Assembly: GCF_025421775.1 (NCBI RefSeq)
Contig: NZ_JAOEFX010000006.1
Coordinates: forward strand, 248,001 to 312,000
Direction of reading: 5' to 3'
Length of the DNA stretch: 64,000 bases
Source: Paenarthrobacter aurescens
Lineage (GTDB): Bacteria > Actinomycetota > Actinomycetes > Actinomycetales > Micrococcaceae
The notes beneath the pieces are model-generated. The model searched no databases. It was not told where the DNA came from and saw only the letters and a program-made list of their open reading frames with translations. The position numbers and the translations under genes are program-made. This document shows positions 1-8,146 of the stretch, in pieces (within the stretch, counting starts at the first letter, position 1; each line of letters begins with the position of its first letter).

Positions 1-212
1 TGGTTTCACAGACGAAGATGCTCAGCGATGCCGGCGAGAACATCTACACCTGGAACTTCATTGACCTGTACGGCACCAACAAGGACCAGCTGGTTGTCTG
101 GAACACCTTCCTGGACGGCAAATCGGACGTTGCAACCCTCACCTCCGCACTGCAGAACATCACCGACAAGGTCCGTAACGACAGCTCGGTCAAGAAGATC
201 GAAGTGAAGTGA
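1..212 (+). CDS. Sugar ABC transporter substrate-binding protein, C-terminal fragment
   Basis: The reading frame is open from the left edge and ends at the TGA at 210-212, so only about the last 69 residues are visible. The tail has the look of the end of a family-1 extracellular solute-binding protein, with a helical NTLTSAL/ITDKVR-like stretch, but on its own it would not be diagnostic. The assignment rests on position: the stop codon overlaps the GTG start of the first of two sugar-type permease genes, the usual binding protein-permease-permease order of carbohydrate importers. Signal peptide and sugar-binding core lie outside the window, so the substrate cannot be judged. Confidence 0.75.
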   Translation, partial: VSQTKMLSDAGENIYTWNFIDLYGTNKDQLVVWNTFLDGKSDVATLTSALQNITDKVRNDSSVKKIEVK

Positions 213-1234
213 CTTCAGTGAAAACTCAGCAGAGCCGGAACGACGACGGCCTGGCCGCCGTCGTTCCGGCGACGGCTCCACAGCAAGTGATAAAGCGGCG
301 GCGGAAGCCGTTGACATGGGACAAGGTCAGTTTCTTCGCGGTGTTCCTCGGACTGCCGTTGGCGATCTACCTGTTGTTCGTGATTTGGCCCTTTATCCAG
401 GCATTCGGGTATTCGCTGACGGACTGGTCCGGTTTCTCGCCCAACCAGAACTTCATCGGTCTCGAAAACTACGTGAAGATCTTTACCGACGACATCTTCA
501 TGAAGGCGATGTCCAACAACATCGTCCTGGTCATCTTCCTCCCCATCATCACCATCATCCTGAGCCTGGTGCTTGCCTCGTTGGTGACTGTAGGCGGGAG
601 CAGCAAAGGCCAGATCAAGGGTTTGCGCAATTCCAGCTTCTACCGCGTGGTTTCGTTCTTTCCGTACACGATTCCCGCAGTGGCCATCGGCATCATGTGG
701 GGACAGATCTACGATCCATCCGGTGGCCTGCTCAATGGCATCCTGACGGGCCTCGGCTTTGACCAGTTCAAGGACTTCGCGTGGCTCGGTGACAAGAACA
801 CCGCCATGATTGCCACCATGTTCGTGATCGTCTGGGGCTTCGTTGGCTTCTACATGGTCCTCTTCGTTGCGGGCATCAAGGGCATTCCTGCCGAGCTTTT
901 CGAAGCTGCCAGGATCGATGGCGCAGGTCGGTTCCGCACCGCAGTCTCCATCACCATCCCTTTGATCCGCGACAACATCCAGACCGCCTACATCTACATG
1001 GGAATCCTGGCATTGGACGCCTTCGTTTACATGGCGGCACTGAACTCGGGCGGTGGCCCGGACAACTCCACGCTGGTCATGGCCCAACAGCTGTTCTTCA
1101 CTGCCTTCAGCAAGGGTCAGTTCGGGCTTGCAAGCGCCATGGGCGTTGTCCTGGCAATTGCAACGCTGATTTTCTCCGGCTTGGTGTTCCTCATTAACCG
1201 GCTCACCGGCGGCGACAAGGATGTGAGTCTGTAA
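209..1234 (+). CDS. Carbohydrate ABC transporter permease (MalF/UgpA type)
   Basis: This 341-aa integral membrane protein is one half of the channel of a CUT1-type sugar importer. After a polar, Arg/Lys-rich cytoplasmic N-terminus (about 35 residues) come six or so hydrophobic segments. The cytoplasmic EAA loop that docks with the ATPase is clear near residues 230-250 (ELFEAARIDGAGR). The chosen GTG start at 209 overlaps the upstream stop (GTGA); a GTG at 218 is an alternative. The 3' end runs into the next permease through TAATG. No ATPase gene is present, which is common in actinobacteria, where a shared MsiK-like ATPase serves several importers; that is family knowledge. Substrate is unknown. 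Confidence 0.92.
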   Translation: MTSVKTQQSRNDDGLAAVVPATAPQQVIKRRRKPLTWDKVSFFAVFLGLPLAIYLLFVIWPFIQAFGYSLTDWSGFSPNQNFIGLENYVKIFTDDIFMKAMSNNIVLVIFLPIITIILSLVLASLVTVGGSSKGQIKGLRNSSFYRVVSFFPYTIPAVAIGIMWGQIYDPSGGLLNGILTGLGFDQFKDFAWLGDKNTAMIATMFVIVWGFVGFYMVLFVAGIKGIPAELFEAARIDGAGRFRTAVSITIPLIRDNIQTAYIYMGILALDAFVYMAALNSGGGPDNSTLVMAQQLFFTAFSKGQFGLASAMGVVLAIATLIFSGLVFLINRLTGGDKDVSL

Positions 1235-2127
1235 TGACAACAAAAGTCTCAACTCCGGAAATGAAGTCGCTGCACTTCCAACCGCGGACGCCCGCAACCA
1301 CAAAGGGCGACAAAGTGGTGGGAGCCGTGTCGCACACGGCTTTGACCATTTGGACGCTCATCGTCATCCTTCCGCTGCTGTGGACGTTCATGTCCTCCTT
1401 CAAGACGTCCAGCGAGATCTTTGCCTCGCCGTTCGCCTTGCCGGCACAGTGGAAACTGGACAACTACGTCAAGGCATGGAGCGAAGCGGGGATCGGAAGC
1501 GCCTTCCTGAACTCGGTAGTCGTTGTTGCAGTTGCCCTGGTGATCGTCATGGTCCTGGGTGCCATGTGTGCCTACGTTCTGGCGCGTTACACGTTCCCGG
1601 GCAGCCGGGCCATCTACTACCTGATGCTGGCCGGCCTGACGTTCCCGATCTTCCTGGCCATGGTGCCGTTGTTCTTCGTCCTGAAGAACATGGGCCTCTT
1701 GAACACCTTGCCGGGACTCATCCTGGTGTACGTGGGCTTCGCGCTTCCGTTCACGGTGTTCTTCCTGTTCTCCTTCTTCAAGTCGCTGCCTCACGAAATT
1801 ACCGAGGCGGCAGCCCTTGACGGCGCAGGGGAGTGGCGGACGTTCTTCCAGGTCATGCTGCCGATGGCCAAGCCGGGCTTGGCCTCGGTTGCCATCTTCA
1901 ACTTCCTGGGCCTCTGGAACCAGTTCCTGATTCCGGTGTCCATCAACGCCGCCGGCCCACGCGTCCTGTCCCAGGAACTCGCGGCCTTCGCCGGCCAGAT
2001 GGGCTATGCCGTTGACTATGGCGCACTGTTCGCAGCCGTCAGCGTCACCGTCATTCCGGTGCTCATTGTCTACGTGATCTTCCAGCGCCAGCTGCAGGGT
2101 TCCGTATCGCAAGGCACGTCCAAGTAG
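1234..2127 (+). CDS. Carbohydrate ABC transporter permease (MalG type)
   Basis: This 297-aa protein is the second channel subunit of the sugar importer. It has a hydrophobic N-terminal anchor (about residues 30-55), further membrane spans, and the EAA loop EITEAAALDGAGEW around residues 190-203. The N-terminal tail before the first span resembles MalG-type permeases. The ATG at 1234 overlaps the previous stop codon, indicating translational coupling, so both permeases should be made in equal amounts. The transcript probably ends at the hairpin just downstream (2151-2196). Confidence 0.92.
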   Translation: MTTKVSTPEMKSLHFQPRTPATTKGDKVVGAVSHTALTIWTLIVILPLLWTFMSSFKTSSEIFASPFALPAQWKLDNYVKAWSEAGIGSAFLNSVVVVAVALVIVMVLGAMCAYVLARYTFPGSRAIYYLMLAGLTFPIFLAMVPLFFVLKNMGLLNTLPGLILVYVGFALPFTVFFLFSFFKSLPHEITEAAALDGAGEWRTFFQVMLPMAKPGLASVAIFNFLGLWNQFLIPVSINAAGPRVLSQELAAFAGQMGYAVDYGALFAAVSVTVIPVLIVYVIFQRQLQGSVSQGTSK

Positions 2128-2150
2128 TTCGACCAAGCCAAAGACAGCGT

Positions 2151-2196
2151 TCGACGGCGGTCCCCACCTTATGGTGTGGGCCGCCGTCGAGTTTTT
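2151..2196 (+). terminator. Rho-independent terminator of the sugar importer operon
   Basis: A 17-bp GC-rich stem (CGACGGCGG... / ...CCGCCGTCG) with a short loop at 2169-2172 is followed by a GTTTTTG run. The T-run is also the first arm of the larger palindrome at 2189-2251. Confidence 0.85.
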
Positions 2197-2251
2197 GTGC
2201 AGCTCCCGCCCTTTAGAAGGCCGGTTAAGGGCGTTTGCTGTACAAAAACTC
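2189..2251. repeat. Long intergenic palindrome, copy 1
   Basis: Outer arms 2189-2203 and 2237-2251 are complementary over 15 bp with one mismatch (GAGTTTTTGTGCAGC / GCTGTACAAAAACTC). Inner arms CGCCCTT (2207-2213) and AAGGGCG (2227-2233) continue the structure. The right half closely matches the right half of the palindrome at 59103-59157 (about 24 of 27 positions, including CTGTACAAAAACTC). It lies between an operon terminator and the promoter region of the small monooxygenase gene. It could be a REP/MITE-like dispersed element, a regulatory site, or a terminator extension. Confidence 0.7.
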
Positions 2252-2297
2252 TGTCAGGATGGAACAGATTCTGTAGTGCAACGAAAGGCAGCAGCCC

Positions 2298-2618
2298 GTG
2301 ATCTTCATTGTGGTCAAGTTCAACGTCAAGCCCGACTGGTCCGAGCGCTGGCTGGACCTCGTGGGAGACTTCACCGAAGCAACCCGCGCAGAACCCGGAA
2401 ACCTGTGGTTCGACTGGTCCCGCAGCGTGGACAACCCGAATGAGTTTGTCCTGGTGGAAGCGTTCCAGGACGATGCCGCTGAGGCCCACGTCAACAGCGA
2501 ACACTTCAAGAAGGCCATGGCGGACATGCCCCAGGCACTGTTGGAGACTCCCCACATCATCAGCCGCCAGTTCGAAGGCAGCGGCTGGGACCGCATGGGC
2601 GAGCTGACCATCGCGTAG
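2298..2618 (+). CDS. Putative quinol monooxygenase (ABM domain)
   Basis: This 106-aa protein has the ferredoxin-like ABM fold signature: an initial beta strand (IFIVVKFNVKPD), a helix, the E-P-G-N segment near residues 31-34, the FVLVEAFQDDAAEAHVNSEHF core and a closing strand. ABM proteins act as small cofactor-free or quinol monooxygenases (YgiN, LsrG relatives); the substrate cannot be deduced. The GTG at 2298 is preceded by AAAGGCAG as ribosome site. It is a single-gene transcript bounded by the palindrome upstream and a strong terminator downstream. Confidence 0.8.
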   Translation: MIFIVVKFNVKPDWSERWLDLVGDFTEATRAEPGNLWFDWSRSVDNPNEFVLVEAFQDDAAEAHVNSEHFKKAMADMPQALLETPHIISRQFEGSGWDRMGELTIA

Positions 2619-2626
2619 GGAACGCG

Positions 2627-2668
2627 AAAAGGCGGTGCCGGACTCGTTGAGCCCGGCACCGCCTTTTT
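2627..2668. terminator. Bidirectional terminator
   Basis: A 15-bp stem (AAAAGGCGGTGCCGG 2627-2641 / complement 2653-2667) with A- and T-runs on both flanks sits between two convergent genes, so it can serve both strands. Confidence 0.9.
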
Positions 2669-2694
2669 AGGTACTACTCAGAATCAAGCATCTC

Positions 2695-3219
2695 TTAGAA
2701 CATCCAAGGAATCTCTGCATGGCCGAAGTCGGAGAATGAACCGAAGCGGCCAGCCTTGAACGCGAGCACTTCGCCGTCCCGGTCCCGGCACGTGGTGACC
2801 TGGCCGAAGAAGACCTGGTGATCGCCGACGTCGTACTGCTGCACCACGCTGCAATCCGCCTGGGCGAGGGCGCCCTTGATCACCGGAAGACCGTTGTCGG
2901 TGACGTCGAAGTCTCCGTCGCCGAATCGGTCCCCGCCGCGGACGGCGAACCGCCGGGCCACCGACTCCTGCTTCGCGCCGAGGATGGACACCGCGAACTT
3001 GCCACTCTCCATCAGGGCTTCACCGGTCCTGGTCCCGAAATTCAAAGAGATCATCAGGATGGGCGGTTCCAGGCTGATGGACGTCAGCGAGCTGATGGTC
3101 ATCCCGTACTGCTCGTCCTCATGCTGGGTGGTAACCACGGCGACGCCCGTGAGGAAGCGGCCCATGGCGCGGCGCATCCCCATGGCATCGGGGATAGTGA
3201 AGGCTGGTGCCAGGCTCAT
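2695..3219 (-). CDS. Flavin reductase of a two-component monooxygenase
   Basis: This 174-aa protein belongs to the HpaC/flavin-reductase-like FMN-binding split-barrel family. Visible landmarks are the N-terminal RRAMGRFLTGVAVVTT, MTISSLTSISLEPPILMISLN (flavin-binding strand), and a late HQVFFGQV. It would reduce FAD or FMN with NAD(P)H and pass it to the HpaB-like oxygenase encoded upstream in the same operon. The ATG at 3219 was preferred over the longer open frame because it lies one base after the upstream stop (3221-3223). It is the last gene of the catabolic operon. Confidence 0.9.
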   Translation of the reverse strand: MSLAPAFTIPDAMGMRRAMGRFLTGVAVVTTQHEDEQYGMTISSLTSISLEPPILMISLNFGTRTGEALMESGKFAVSILGAKQESVARRFAVRGGDRFGDGDFDVTDNGLPVIKGALAQADCSVVQQYDVGDHQVFFGQVTTCRDRDGEVLAFKAGRFGSFSDFGHAEIPWMF

Positions 3220-3220
3220 G

Positions 3221-3592
3221 TCAGTTGCTCCGCTCAGCTGGTGCGGGATCCGTGTAGTAGCGAACCTCAAACATCTTGGCTCCATTCTCGGAAACCCACG
3301 GTCCGTGTTCCATGCCCGGCGGGCGGGTGGCCCAGTCGCCGGCCTTGAAGGTCTTGCCGAGTCGCTGGTCCACGAACGAGCCCTCGAAAATGAAGACTTC
3401 TTCCCAGAAATCGTGTGTCAGGACGCCGTTGGGAGAGGTGTCCGTGCCGGGCTCGAACTTGAGGATCCGGGTGACGCTGTCATTGTCCGAATCCCGGGCA
3501 AGAATCGCCTCGGACAGGCCCTCGATGTGCGGGTTGCACGGTGCGAAGTCCACAGAGGACACGGGGGTGAACTCGAATTCGGGCTTGGCCAT
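3221..3592 (-). CDS. Cupin-domain protein (ChrR/ARD-like)
   Basis: This 123-aa protein is a single small cupin barrel. The segment around residues 60-75 (HDFWEEVFIFEGSF) carries the His and the Glu pair of cupin motif 1. Motif 2 follows as DWATRPPGMEHGPW, with a His, so a metal site is plausible. Its place between the oxygenase and the reductase genes suggests a ring-opening dioxygenase, an isomerase or a metal-dependent accessory enzyme for the aromatic substrate. That role is inference; no specific family was recognised. Confidence 0.75.
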   Translation of the reverse strand: MAKPEFEFTPVSSVDFAPCNPHIEGLSEAILARDSDNDSVTRILKFEPGTDTSPNGVLTHDFWEEVFIFEGSFVDQRLGKTFKAGDWATRPPGMEHGPWVSENGAKMFEVRYYTDPAPAERSN

Positions 3593-3594
3593 GG

Positions 3595-5067
3595 TCAGTT
3601 CCCCTCCGATTCAGTGGAGCCCGCGATGCTGTAGGAACCGAGGAACGTGTCCAGCTCCGCCACCAAGGCGTCGTAGCCGTAGTTCCGGTAGGTGTAGGCG
3701 CCTCGAACCACGAAGGGCGCACCGGCATAGAACATCTCGTACTGCTGGTGGCGGCCGGCGAACTCGGACCCGATGATGTCCCAGGCGAGTTTGAAGAGCT
3801 TGACGCGCTCCTCGCTGCTGACGCCGGGGGACTGGACGTAGCGTTCCATGTCCGGCCGGGTGACGCTGCTGGTCATGTCGGCGATGCTGGAGGGCAACTG
3901 CAGGACGCCGCCGCCCACCAAGTCGCGGAGGATCGAGATCACTCGCGGGTACGTCTCGGACTGCAGGCCCATGGCCCCGTACAGTGCACTCTTTCCCGGG
4001 ACCCTCATCCCGGCGTCGTCCGTTGTTGCCGTGTACTCGGCAGCCAGTACGGCAGACTCTACGGACTGGACAATCGCGGCGAGTTCGCCGAGCTTCTCCT
4101 GGACGCCGGGAATCTTGTCCGTGCCGTTTACCTGGGTGACCTTGCGGGCTACGGAGGCGATGAACTTCAGCTTGGTGGAGAACCGGATCTGGGCCTGCCA
4201 GTTGCCCAGGGCGTGGGCGCCGGTGTCGAAGAATTGGCGGCGCAGCGTGTCGATGTTGCGGTTGATGAAGACGCGGTCCCACGGGATGAGGACGTCGTCG
4301 AAGACCACCAGGGCGTCCGGCTCGTCGTAATGGCTGGTCAATGGGTAGTCGAAGTCGCTGGTGGCGGCCGGTGCGAACGGGCGTCGGCAGTAGAGCTTCA
4401 GGCCATCGGTAGCTACCGGGATGGCGAAGCTGACCGCGAAGTCCACGTCGTCCGGGCCCAGCGGCTTGATGCAGGTGACAAAAACTTCGTCGGCAATGGC
4501 CGCGCCGGTGGCGAGCATCTGTGAACCGCGGACAATGATGCCCTCCTCGGTTTCACGCACGACGCCGACCTGCAGGTATTCGCCTTCCCAACCGGACGCT
4601 GTGGTCGCGCGGGAGACCTGCGGGGGAATGATCGCGTAGGAGAGGTAGAGGTTCTCGGACAGGATCTTCTTGTAGTACCGCTCCACGTTGCCCGCGAAAT
4701 CGCGCTCGTCGTTCTTGAAGACTTCCGGATGGGAGCCGAACGCGGCAAAGAAGGTCCCTACGTGGTCAGGGCTGCGGCCTACCCAGCCGTGGGTGTGCTT
4801 GGCCCACTTTTCGATTGCCTGGCGCCGCAGGACCAGCTCTTCCTGCGTGCGGGGAGCGGCGAAGGTCCGGTTGGCCGGTCCGTCGATCTCCTCGGAGTGG
4901 AACTGCATTCCGTTGGCGGGATCGGCTGCGATATCGAACAGCTCGGACATGGTCCGGGCAACCTTCGCGAACGCCGGGTGTTCCAGGACGTTGCCGACTA
5001 CCTCGCCGTCGAGGATCACCGTCCGGCCGTCGTTCAGGGACTTCAGATACTCATTTCCGGTCCTCAT
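3595..5067 (-). CDS. FADH2-dependent monooxygenase, HpaB family
   Basis: This 490-aa protein has the length and acyl-CoA-dehydrogenase-like fold of the 4-hydroxyphenylacetate 3-hydroxylase / chlorophenol-4-monooxygenase oxygenase components. Recognisable blocks are MRTGNEYLKSL at the start, PQVSRATTASGWEGEYLQVGVVRETEEGIIVRGSQMLATGA around residues 148-187 and the helical C-terminal half. It should hydroxylate an aromatic or heteroaromatic substrate using reduced FAD supplied by the reductase encoded two genes downstream. The start ATG overlaps the DUF2848 stop (ATGA). No meta-cleavage genes of the 4-hydroxyphenylacetate pathway lie nearby, so the true substrate is probably something else. Confidence 0.9.
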   Translation of the reverse strand: MRTGNEYLKSLNDGRTVILDGEVVGNVLEHPAFAKVARTMSELFDIAADPANGMQFHSEEIDGPANRTFAAPRTQEELVLRRQAIEKWAKHTHGWVGRSPDHVGTFFAAFGSHPEVFKNDERDFAGNVERYYKKILSENLYLSYAIIPPQVSRATTASGWEGEYLQVGVVRETEEGIIVRGSQMLATGAAIADEVFVTCIKPLGPDDVDFAVSFAIPVATDGLKLYCRRPFAPAATSDFDYPLTSHYDEPDALVVFDDVLIPWDRVFINRNIDTLRRQFFDTGAHALGNWQAQIRFSTKLKFIASVARKVTQVNGTDKIPGVQEKLGELAAIVQSVESAVLAAEYTATTDDAGMRVPGKSALYGAMGLQSETYPRVISILRDLVGGGVLQLPSSIADMTSSVTRPDMERYVQSPGVSSEERVKLFKLAWDIIGSEFAGRHQQYEMFYAGAPFVVRGAYTYRNYGYDALVAELDTFLGSYSIAGSTESEGN

Positions 5068-5750
5068 CAGAGTGAGCCTTTCTTGATTTTGTAGTTATGT
5101 TCAATGGTGGTCCCATTCGGGAAGGAGAGCTCCAACTTCCAGGAAGTTCCGTCCACGAACTTTCCGTTCAGAAGCGGCAGGGTGCCGCCGAGGCACATGA
5201 AGTCGGCGTCACCGATGTCGGTTCGGGCCAGAAGGCGCTCGACGACGTCGGCTGGCTTGCGCAGGCCGCTCAACGAACCCTCCTGGTACAGATTGCCGTC
5301 CACCCACGAACGGGCGGTGCAGTCGTCCAGATCAAGGTCGTCCAGGGATTCGACGGCGATGACCTCGCCGGCTACGGGCTTGGGACATGCACGCTTTGAA
5401 TCGCCAATGTCCTGGGCTTCAATGTCGCGGTCCGTGTGGTCCGAGCCGATGCCGAGGTAGTACTGGCCGTTGTGGCGGATATAGAGAGGCTCGATCTCAC
5501 CGGAGGTCAGGTTCTCCGAGGTGTCATGCTCGCCCGTCGTCTCGAACAGGTCCGAGTCCATGCGGTAGAACATGGGCACCTCGGGCGGCGGGGCTACGCC
5601 GATGGCAGCCAGCTCATCGATGTGGTGCTGCACGGCTTTTGGATCCCGGCCTGTGTAACCTGCCACCACTCCGTGGAAATCCGTGACCACGATGGTCTTG
5701 TCTGTGCCCACCACCCGGAAGGTGAGTGGGACTTGCCTTGTTGTTTCCAT
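5067..5750 (-). CDS. DUF2848 family protein
   Basis: This 227-aa protein matches my recollection of DUF2848, whose hallmark near residues 34-65 is the GRDPKAVQHHIDELAAIGV...PPEVPMFYRM stretch, followed by a SGEIEPLY/GSDHTDR segment resembling the fumarylacetoacetase/hydratase fold. Proteins of this family sit in catabolic operons and are thought to hydrolyse or hydrate ring-opened products, but the reaction is not established. Here it is coupled by ATGA overlap to the HpaB-like oxygenase and lies downstream of the carbon-nitrogen hydrolase. Confidence 0.8.
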   Translation of the reverse strand: METTRQVPLTFRVVGTDKTIVVTDFHGVVAGYTGRDPKAVQHHIDELAAIGVAPPPEVPMFYRMDSDLFETTGEHDTSENLTSGEIEPLYIRHNGQYYLGIGSDHTDRDIEAQDIGDSKRACPKPVAGEVIAVESLDDLDLDDCTARSWVDGNLYQEGSLSGLRKPADVVERLLARTDIGDADFMCLGGTLPLLNGKFVDGTSWKLELSFPNGTTIEHNYKIKKGSL

Positions 5751-5770
5751 TCCGTCTCCTTGGATGGCTT

Positions 5771-6565
5771 CTAAACTGTCAATGCGTTGTAGTCGGCCAG
5801 GCGGTCACCGATGACGGGGAATTCCGTGCGGACTGCGTTGACCTGGCCTGGGTCGATGTCCACCATGAGCACCGATTCCCCGGCGTCCGCTTCGGCGAGG
5901 ACGTGGCCGGCAGGGTCCACCACTTTGCTGTGTCCGCCGAGCTCCACGCCTTCCTGCGTGCCTGCGGCGTTGCAAGCAATCACGAAGATCTGGTGCTCCA
6001 GCGCCCGGGCAGTGGTGAGCAGGCGCCAGTGTTCACGCCGGGCGGCAGGCCAGGCCGCGGGAACGATCACGATCTCCGCACCCCGTGTGCTCAGCTCCAT
6101 CCACAAACCCGGAAAGCGGAGGTCGTAGCAGGTGATGCCGGCAACGGACCCGAACGGCAAGGGGACTACGGGGAGCGAGGACCCTGCCGTCAGCAGGCTT
6201 GCCTCCTTGGACTTGTAGCCGAACACGTGGATCTTCCGATACGTGTGGGCTATGGTGCCGTCCGGTCCCAGCAGGATGGAGGTGTTGCTGAGCCGGCCAT
6301 CCTCGCCGGCCTCGATGATGCTGCCGAGGTGAACGTAAACGCCCAAGTCGGCGGCAACCCGTGAGCACATGGAAACGGTGGGGCCGGTGAGTGTCTCCGC
6401 CAAAGCCTCGTATTCGTCGAAGTGGAAATAGCCTGCGCTCCACAGTTCGGGAAGGACAATCAGTTCGGCGCCGCTGATGCCCCGAAGGATCGCTTCAACG
6501 CGATCGATCCGGTCTTCGCGGGTTTCGGAGTCCGGGCTTGCCACCTGGACGAGTGCGATTTTCAT
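5771..6565 (-). CDS. Carbon-nitrogen hydrolase (nitrilase superfamily)
   Basis: This 264-aa enzyme has the full Glu-Lys-Cys triad of the nitrilase superfamily: Glu40 in IVLPELW, Lys111 in YRKIHVF, and Cys146 in GITCYDLRFP. It would cleave an amide or a carbamoyl C-N bond. The longer open frame (to 6943) is a shadow of the transporter gene; the ATG at 6565 overlaps the transporter stop (ATGA) and begins the typical MKIALVQ strand. Its presence in the monooxygenase operon implies that the degraded compound, or an intermediate, contains an amide nitrogen. An omega-amidase-like role is the main alternative. Confidence 0.9.
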   Translation of the reverse strand: MKIALVQVASPDSETREDRIDRVEAILRGISGAELIVLPELWSAGYFHFDEYEALAETLTGPTVSMCSRVAADLGVYVHLGSIIEAGEDGRLSNTSILLGPDGTIAHTYRKIHVFGYKSKEASLLTAGSSLPVVPLPFGSVAGITCYDLRFPGLWMELSTRGAEIVIVPAAWPAARREHWRLLTTARALEHQIFVIACNAAGTQEGVELGGHSKVVDPAGHVLAEADAGESVLMVDIDPGQVNAVRTEFPVIGDRLADYNALTV

Positions 6566-7929
6566 GCTTTTTCCTTTTCCGGGGCGCCGTGTGGATCCTT
6601 GTCCAGGTCGCTGAGCTTCAGGCCCTTGGTTTCCTTGGCGAACATCACCGAGACCATGGAGATCAAGCCCATGACGGCAAGGTAGATGCCGATCGCATAG
6701 CCAGTGCCGAATGCGCTGTAGAGGGCCAAGGCGATGATCGGAGACAACGATCCAGCGATCAGAGAGGCCAGGTTGTAGGCAACGGAAGTACCGCTGTACC
6801 GGACATCCGTCGGGAAGAGCTCGGAGAAGAAAGCTCCGATCACCGAGCTGTACGCCGCGAAGATCAGGAGTCCGCCGACAGCTGCGGCGATGATGCCCCA
6901 CACCTGGCCGGTGTTGAGCAGGGCAAAGAACGCGAAGGCCCACACCATGGTGGCAATCGAGGCGCCGATCAGGATGGGCTTCCGCCCTACCTTGTCCGCG
7001 TACAGCGCCAGAATGGGAATAGCGACGACGGCCACGCCCTGCCCGATCATGACGGCGGTGAGGCCTGTCTGCCGCTGCAGCCCCATGATCTGGGTGACGT
7101 AGGTGATGATGAACAGCGAGTAGATGTAGAAGCCTGCGTTCTCACCCATCCGGCTGCCGGTTGCGATGAGGATTTCGCGCCAGTTGCGGCGGAACAGGAT
7201 GGCCAGCGGCATCTTCCGTTCCTTGTTGCCTTCGGCTTCGCGCTTCCGCTGTGCTTCCTTGAACAGCGGGGTTTCCTGTACATAGAGCCGCAGTACGAGG
7301 CCGATGACCACCAGGAGCGCGGACAAGCCGAATGCGATGCGCCAACCCCACGCCAGGAACTCGCTCTCCGGCATGGTGGCGGCGAGGATGGCCAGGACTC
7401 CGGCGGCCATCAGGTTTCCGAGGGGCGGGCCCATGTTGGGCCAGGACGCCCAGAAGGCGCGCCGGGCGCTTTCATTGCTGTGTTCCGAGACGAGGAGGAC
7501 GGCCCCGCCCCACTCGCCGCCTAGCGCAAATCCCTGAATCAGGCGCAACAGGAGGAGGAGCAAGGGTGCTGCAATGCCGATTGCGGCGTACGACGGGATG
7601 AAGGCAATGAGCGTGGTGGCCACGCCCATGAGCATCAGGCTGGCTACCAGGGTGGCGCGTCGCCCGTGTTTGTCGCCCAGGTGACCAAGGACGATGGCGC
7701 CGATCGGGCGGGCCAGGAAGCCGGCCGCGAACGTTCCGAGTGCCAGCATGGTGCCCACCAGGGGATCGTCGGTGGGGAAGTAGAGCTTGTTGAATACCAG
7801 AGCAGCGGCGGTGCCGTAGAGAAAGAAGTCGTACCATTCGACGGCTGTGCCGGCCAGGCTCGAAGCAGCCACAACAGGCAGGCTTGAGTGTTTCTGTTGC
7901 CTGAGTTCTGCTTTCTTCAAATCGGTCAT
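6562..7929 (-). CDS. MFS transporter, metabolite:H+ symporter (MHS) family
   Basis: This 455-aa protein has twelve hydrophobic segments and the MHS signature: SSLAGTAVEWYDFFLYGTAAALVF at the first span and LGHLGDKHGRRATL in loop 2-3, as in ShiA and KgtP-like carriers of organic acids. The annotated ATG at 7929 (MTDLKKAEL) has a GGATCC-type ribosome site; the open frame extends upstream without good start context. It is the first gene of the catabolic operon, so the importer is probably made first and matched to the pathway substrate, an acid or zwitterion. Confidence 0.9.
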   Translation of the reverse strand: MTDLKKAELRQQKHSSLPVVAASSLAGTAVEWYDFFLYGTAAALVFNKLYFPTDDPLVGTMLALGTFAAGFLARPIGAIVLGHLGDKHGRRATLVASLMLMGVATTLIAFIPSYAAIGIAAPLLLLLLRLIQGFALGGEWGGAVLLVSEHSNESARRAFWASWPNMGPPLGNLMAAGVLAILAATMPESEFLAWGWRIAFGLSALLVVIGLVLRLYVQETPLFKEAQRKREAEGNKERKMPLAILFRRNWREILIATGSRMGENAGFYIYSLFIITYVTQIMGLQRQTGLTAVMIGQGVAVVAIPILALYADKVGRKPILIGASIATMVWAFAFFALLNTGQVWGIIAAAVGGLLIFAAYSSVIGAFFSELFPTDVRYSGTSVAYNLASLIAGSLSPIIALALYSAFGTGYAIGIYLAVMGLISMVSVMFAKETKGLKLSDLDKDPHGAPEKEKA

Positions 7930-8036
7930 TCTGGGGATCCTTTGCGAGGGGGAGACGCGGGCTTCCGGTGAGTCAGACAGCCGGGCTCCCAGGAAATTGG
8001 GGTTTTTCCGATGCGTGAGCGGGGTCACTGAACATC

Positions 8037-8066
8037 ACTGTAGACGAGTTGTATACAACCTGTCTA
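8037..8066 (-). promoter_or_regulatory. Promoter of the catabolic operon with embedded GntR operator
   Basis: On the minus strand, TAGACA (8066-8061) and TACAGT (8042-8037) form a -35/-10 pair with an 18-bp spacer. The spacer holds the perfect palindrome GTTGTATACAAC (8048-8059), which fits the GT-N-AC pattern of GntR/FadR-type operators. A repressor there would block the polymerase. A second GTATAC core lies at 8117-8122 in front of the regulator gene. Confidence 0.65.
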
Positions 8067-8116
8067 TATTTGAAGCAGAAGTTTTCCAGACGTCCCAAAG
8101 CTTCTGAATGCAACTC

Positions 8117-8123
8117 GTATACT
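8117..8123 (+). promoter_or_regulatory. Second GTATAC half-operator over the -10 of the GntR gene
   Basis: CGTATACTGG repeats the GTATAC core of the main operator; TATACT (8118-8123) could be the -10 box of the regulator gene, giving autoregulation. No good -35 box is visible. Confidence 0.4.
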
Positions 8124-8146
8124 GGGCTACGCGAGAAAGGCTCTGC

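Noticed and set aside
3595..5067. 4-hydroxyphenylacetate 3-hydroxylase as a firm substrate assignment
   Set aside because: No homoprotocatechuate pathway genes are nearby, and the operon has an amide hydrolase and DUF2848 gene instead.
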